Below, piece after piece: positions 20,124 through 21,107 of a stretch of 21,107 bases of DNA. The notes under the pieces were generated by a model, which was not told the DNA's origin, made no database searches, and saw only the letters and a list, made by a program, of their open reading frames with translations. Source of the DNA: Phycisphaeraceae bacterium. GTDB lineage: Bacteria; Planctomycetota; Phycisphaerae; Phycisphaerales; UBA1924. The stretch covers positions 1 through 21,107 of the forward strand of contig WUAJ01000018.1 in assembly GCA_009827215.1 (NCBI GenBank), read 5' to 3'. Every line of letters starts with the position of its first letter. Within the stretch, counting starts at the first letter, position 1. The position numbers and the translations under genes were made by a program.

Positions 20124-21107
20124 TTAATCGTTGGCGGCAAGGAGTGGGTCGGCAGCGATGGTTTGCGCGACGGCTGTTTTGAAGTCTGGATTATGTGGGT
20201 TGCCTTGCCAGCGGATGACGCCGTCTGTGGAGAGCACGAGGACATGGGGGATGCCTTTGATTCCGAGCGCTTGATTGAGTGTCCGTTTTTCGTCGAACAT
20301 TTGGCCGTAGTTACCTTTTTTCTTCATGACGTAGCGGACGAAGTCTGCTTTGTCTTCTGAGCCTCCGATGCCGACGATTTCGAGTCTTCCTGAGTAGTCG
20401 TCTTGGAGGTCATGGAGCATTGGCATGGCGCGGATGCATGGTCCGCACCAGGTTGCCCAGAAGTCGAGTACGAGGACTTTTCCGGAGAGGTCGCGCTCGC
20501 CGTAGATCCATTCTTCGTTGCCCATTGGTACTGGGAGTGGTTGTCCTTGGTAGTTGTTTGCGGACATCTTTCCGCCGTTGTGGTTTGGCCATGGCGCGTC
20601 GTCGTATGCCTTTGGATCGATGGCGCTGGCGACGGCTTGTGCGGCTTCGGGCTCGAGTCCTTGGGACTGGAGGTCGGCGTTGGTCATCGCGGTCTCAGGA
20701 GTTTCTGAGATAAGCTGCTTGAGCGCGTTCTTGAGTGAGCGCTCTTCGAGATCGACGAAGCGCAGATTTCCGGCGCGGTCGATGAGGTAGATGTCTGGAT
20801 AGTCGTCGGTCAGCATCGCGGCTGCGAAAGCACCTCCCTCGTCACGAGCGACTGGGATGCTGATGCGTCCGGCGTTGATCTTTTCTTGGAGCTGGTCCCA
20901 TCCGGCGTCGGGGTGGATCGCGGCGACGACGATCTCGTCATCGTGATCACGCTGAGCACGGTTGAGTTTGGAGAGGGTCATGTATGACTTTGGTTCTCCG
21001 GCGGAGATCATCGCGAGTAGGACAACTTTGCCTTCGGTGTTCGCGGCGGTGAGTGTGCCGGGATGTGTCCAGTTGGTGAGCGAGTCGAGGACGCTGGTGT
21101 CGAATGG
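20124..21107 (-). CDS. tandem thioredoxin-fold (TlpA/ResA-like) protein, 5' end missing
   Basis: The frame is open to the right edge, so the N-terminus (probably with a signal peptide) lies outside; 327 residues are visible. An internal ATG at 21011 is not the likely start because the upstream codons (PFDTSVLDSLTNWTHPG, then GKVVLLA) continue the fold. The C-terminal domain (about residues 175-327) is a TlpA/ResA-like thioredoxin domain with VLVLDFWATWCGPC (catalytic CGPC at 221-224) and the cis-Pro in GIPHVLVL. The N-terminal domain (about 25-130) has the same order (GKVVLLAMISAGEPKSY, then YPDIYLID) but no CxxC. Such proteins act as periplasmic thiol-disulfide reductases, for example in cytochrome c maturation; no such gene is beside it. 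A terminator follows. Confidence 0.88.
   Translation of the reverse strand, partial: PFDTSVLDSLTNWTHPGTLTAANTEGKVVLLAMISAGEPKSYMTLSKLNRAQRDHDDEIVVAAIHPDAGWDQLQEKINAGRISIPVARDEGGAFAAAMLTDDYPDIYLIDRAGNLRFVDLEERSLKNALKQLISETPETAMTNADLQSQGLEPEAAQAVASAIDPKAYDDAPWPNHNGGKMSANNYQGQPLPVPMGNEEWIYGERDLSGKVLVLDFWATWCGPCIRAMPMLHDLQDDYSGRLEIVGIGGSEDKADFVRYVMKKKGNYGQMFDEKRTLNQALGIKGIPHVLVLSTDGVIRWQGNPHNPDFKTAVAQTIAADPLLAAND

Overview
The window looks like chromosomal DNA of a free-living Gram-negative-type bacterium, most likely from the Planctomycetota (Phycisphaerae-like). That placement is an inference. It rests on the moderately high GC, a PEGA lipoprotein, short Cys-anchored lipoproteins, a glycine-repeat secreted protein of a type common in planctomycetes, a cytosolic Ser/Thr kinase, and an ftsW-murG pair outside a canonical dcw cluster. 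No tRNA, rRNA, CRISPR array, insertion sequence or prophage is visible. The genes are ordinary chromosomal ones plus several lineage-type hypothetical proteins.

Left part (1-8.5 kb): every gene lies on the minus strand. Read in the direction of transcription they are atoE (short-chain fatty acid transporter), three intergenic hairpins, rimO (ribosomal protein S12 methylthiotransferase), ftsW and murG (septal peptidoglycan and lipid II synthesis; the stop of ftsW overlaps the start of murG), a small protein ending in a FliM-like peptide, a diguanylate cyclase with a GGDEF active site and an RxxD inhibitory site, and a HAD phosphatase cut by the left edge.

Middle (8.5-11 kb): rarD on the plus strand, a Dabb-domain lipoprotein on the minus strand, a perfect 16-bp palindrome matching the ParB-binding parS consensus (10100-10115), a small coiled-coil membrane protein and a PEGA lipoprotein. 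Strand composition reverses here, independently of gene direction: to the left the plus strand is C/A-rich, to the right it is G/T-rich. The change falls inside the 3' part of rarD and the following few hundred bases. A negative-to-positive skew change next to a parS site is the pattern expected near a chromosome replication origin. No DnaA-box cluster or dnaA/dnaN gene is visible, so the origin itself is not demonstrated.

Right part (11-21 kb): mostly minus-strand genes. These are glyA with a pentapeptide-repeat gene directly behind it; a divergent plus-strand secreted repeat protein; a methyltransferase-fold protein with a signal peptide; a metallophosphatase downstream of a Ser/Thr kinase; a membrane-anchored amidase/PGRP-fold protein lacking one usual zinc ligand; a small lipoprotein; a structured intergenic stretch that may encode a small RNA; trmL; and a tandem thioredoxin-fold protein cut by the right edge. 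Three rho-independent terminators are clear on the minus strand. Several genes lack a Shine-Dalgarno sequence but have a -10-like hexamer ending 5-9 nt before the ATG, which suggests leaderless mRNAs.
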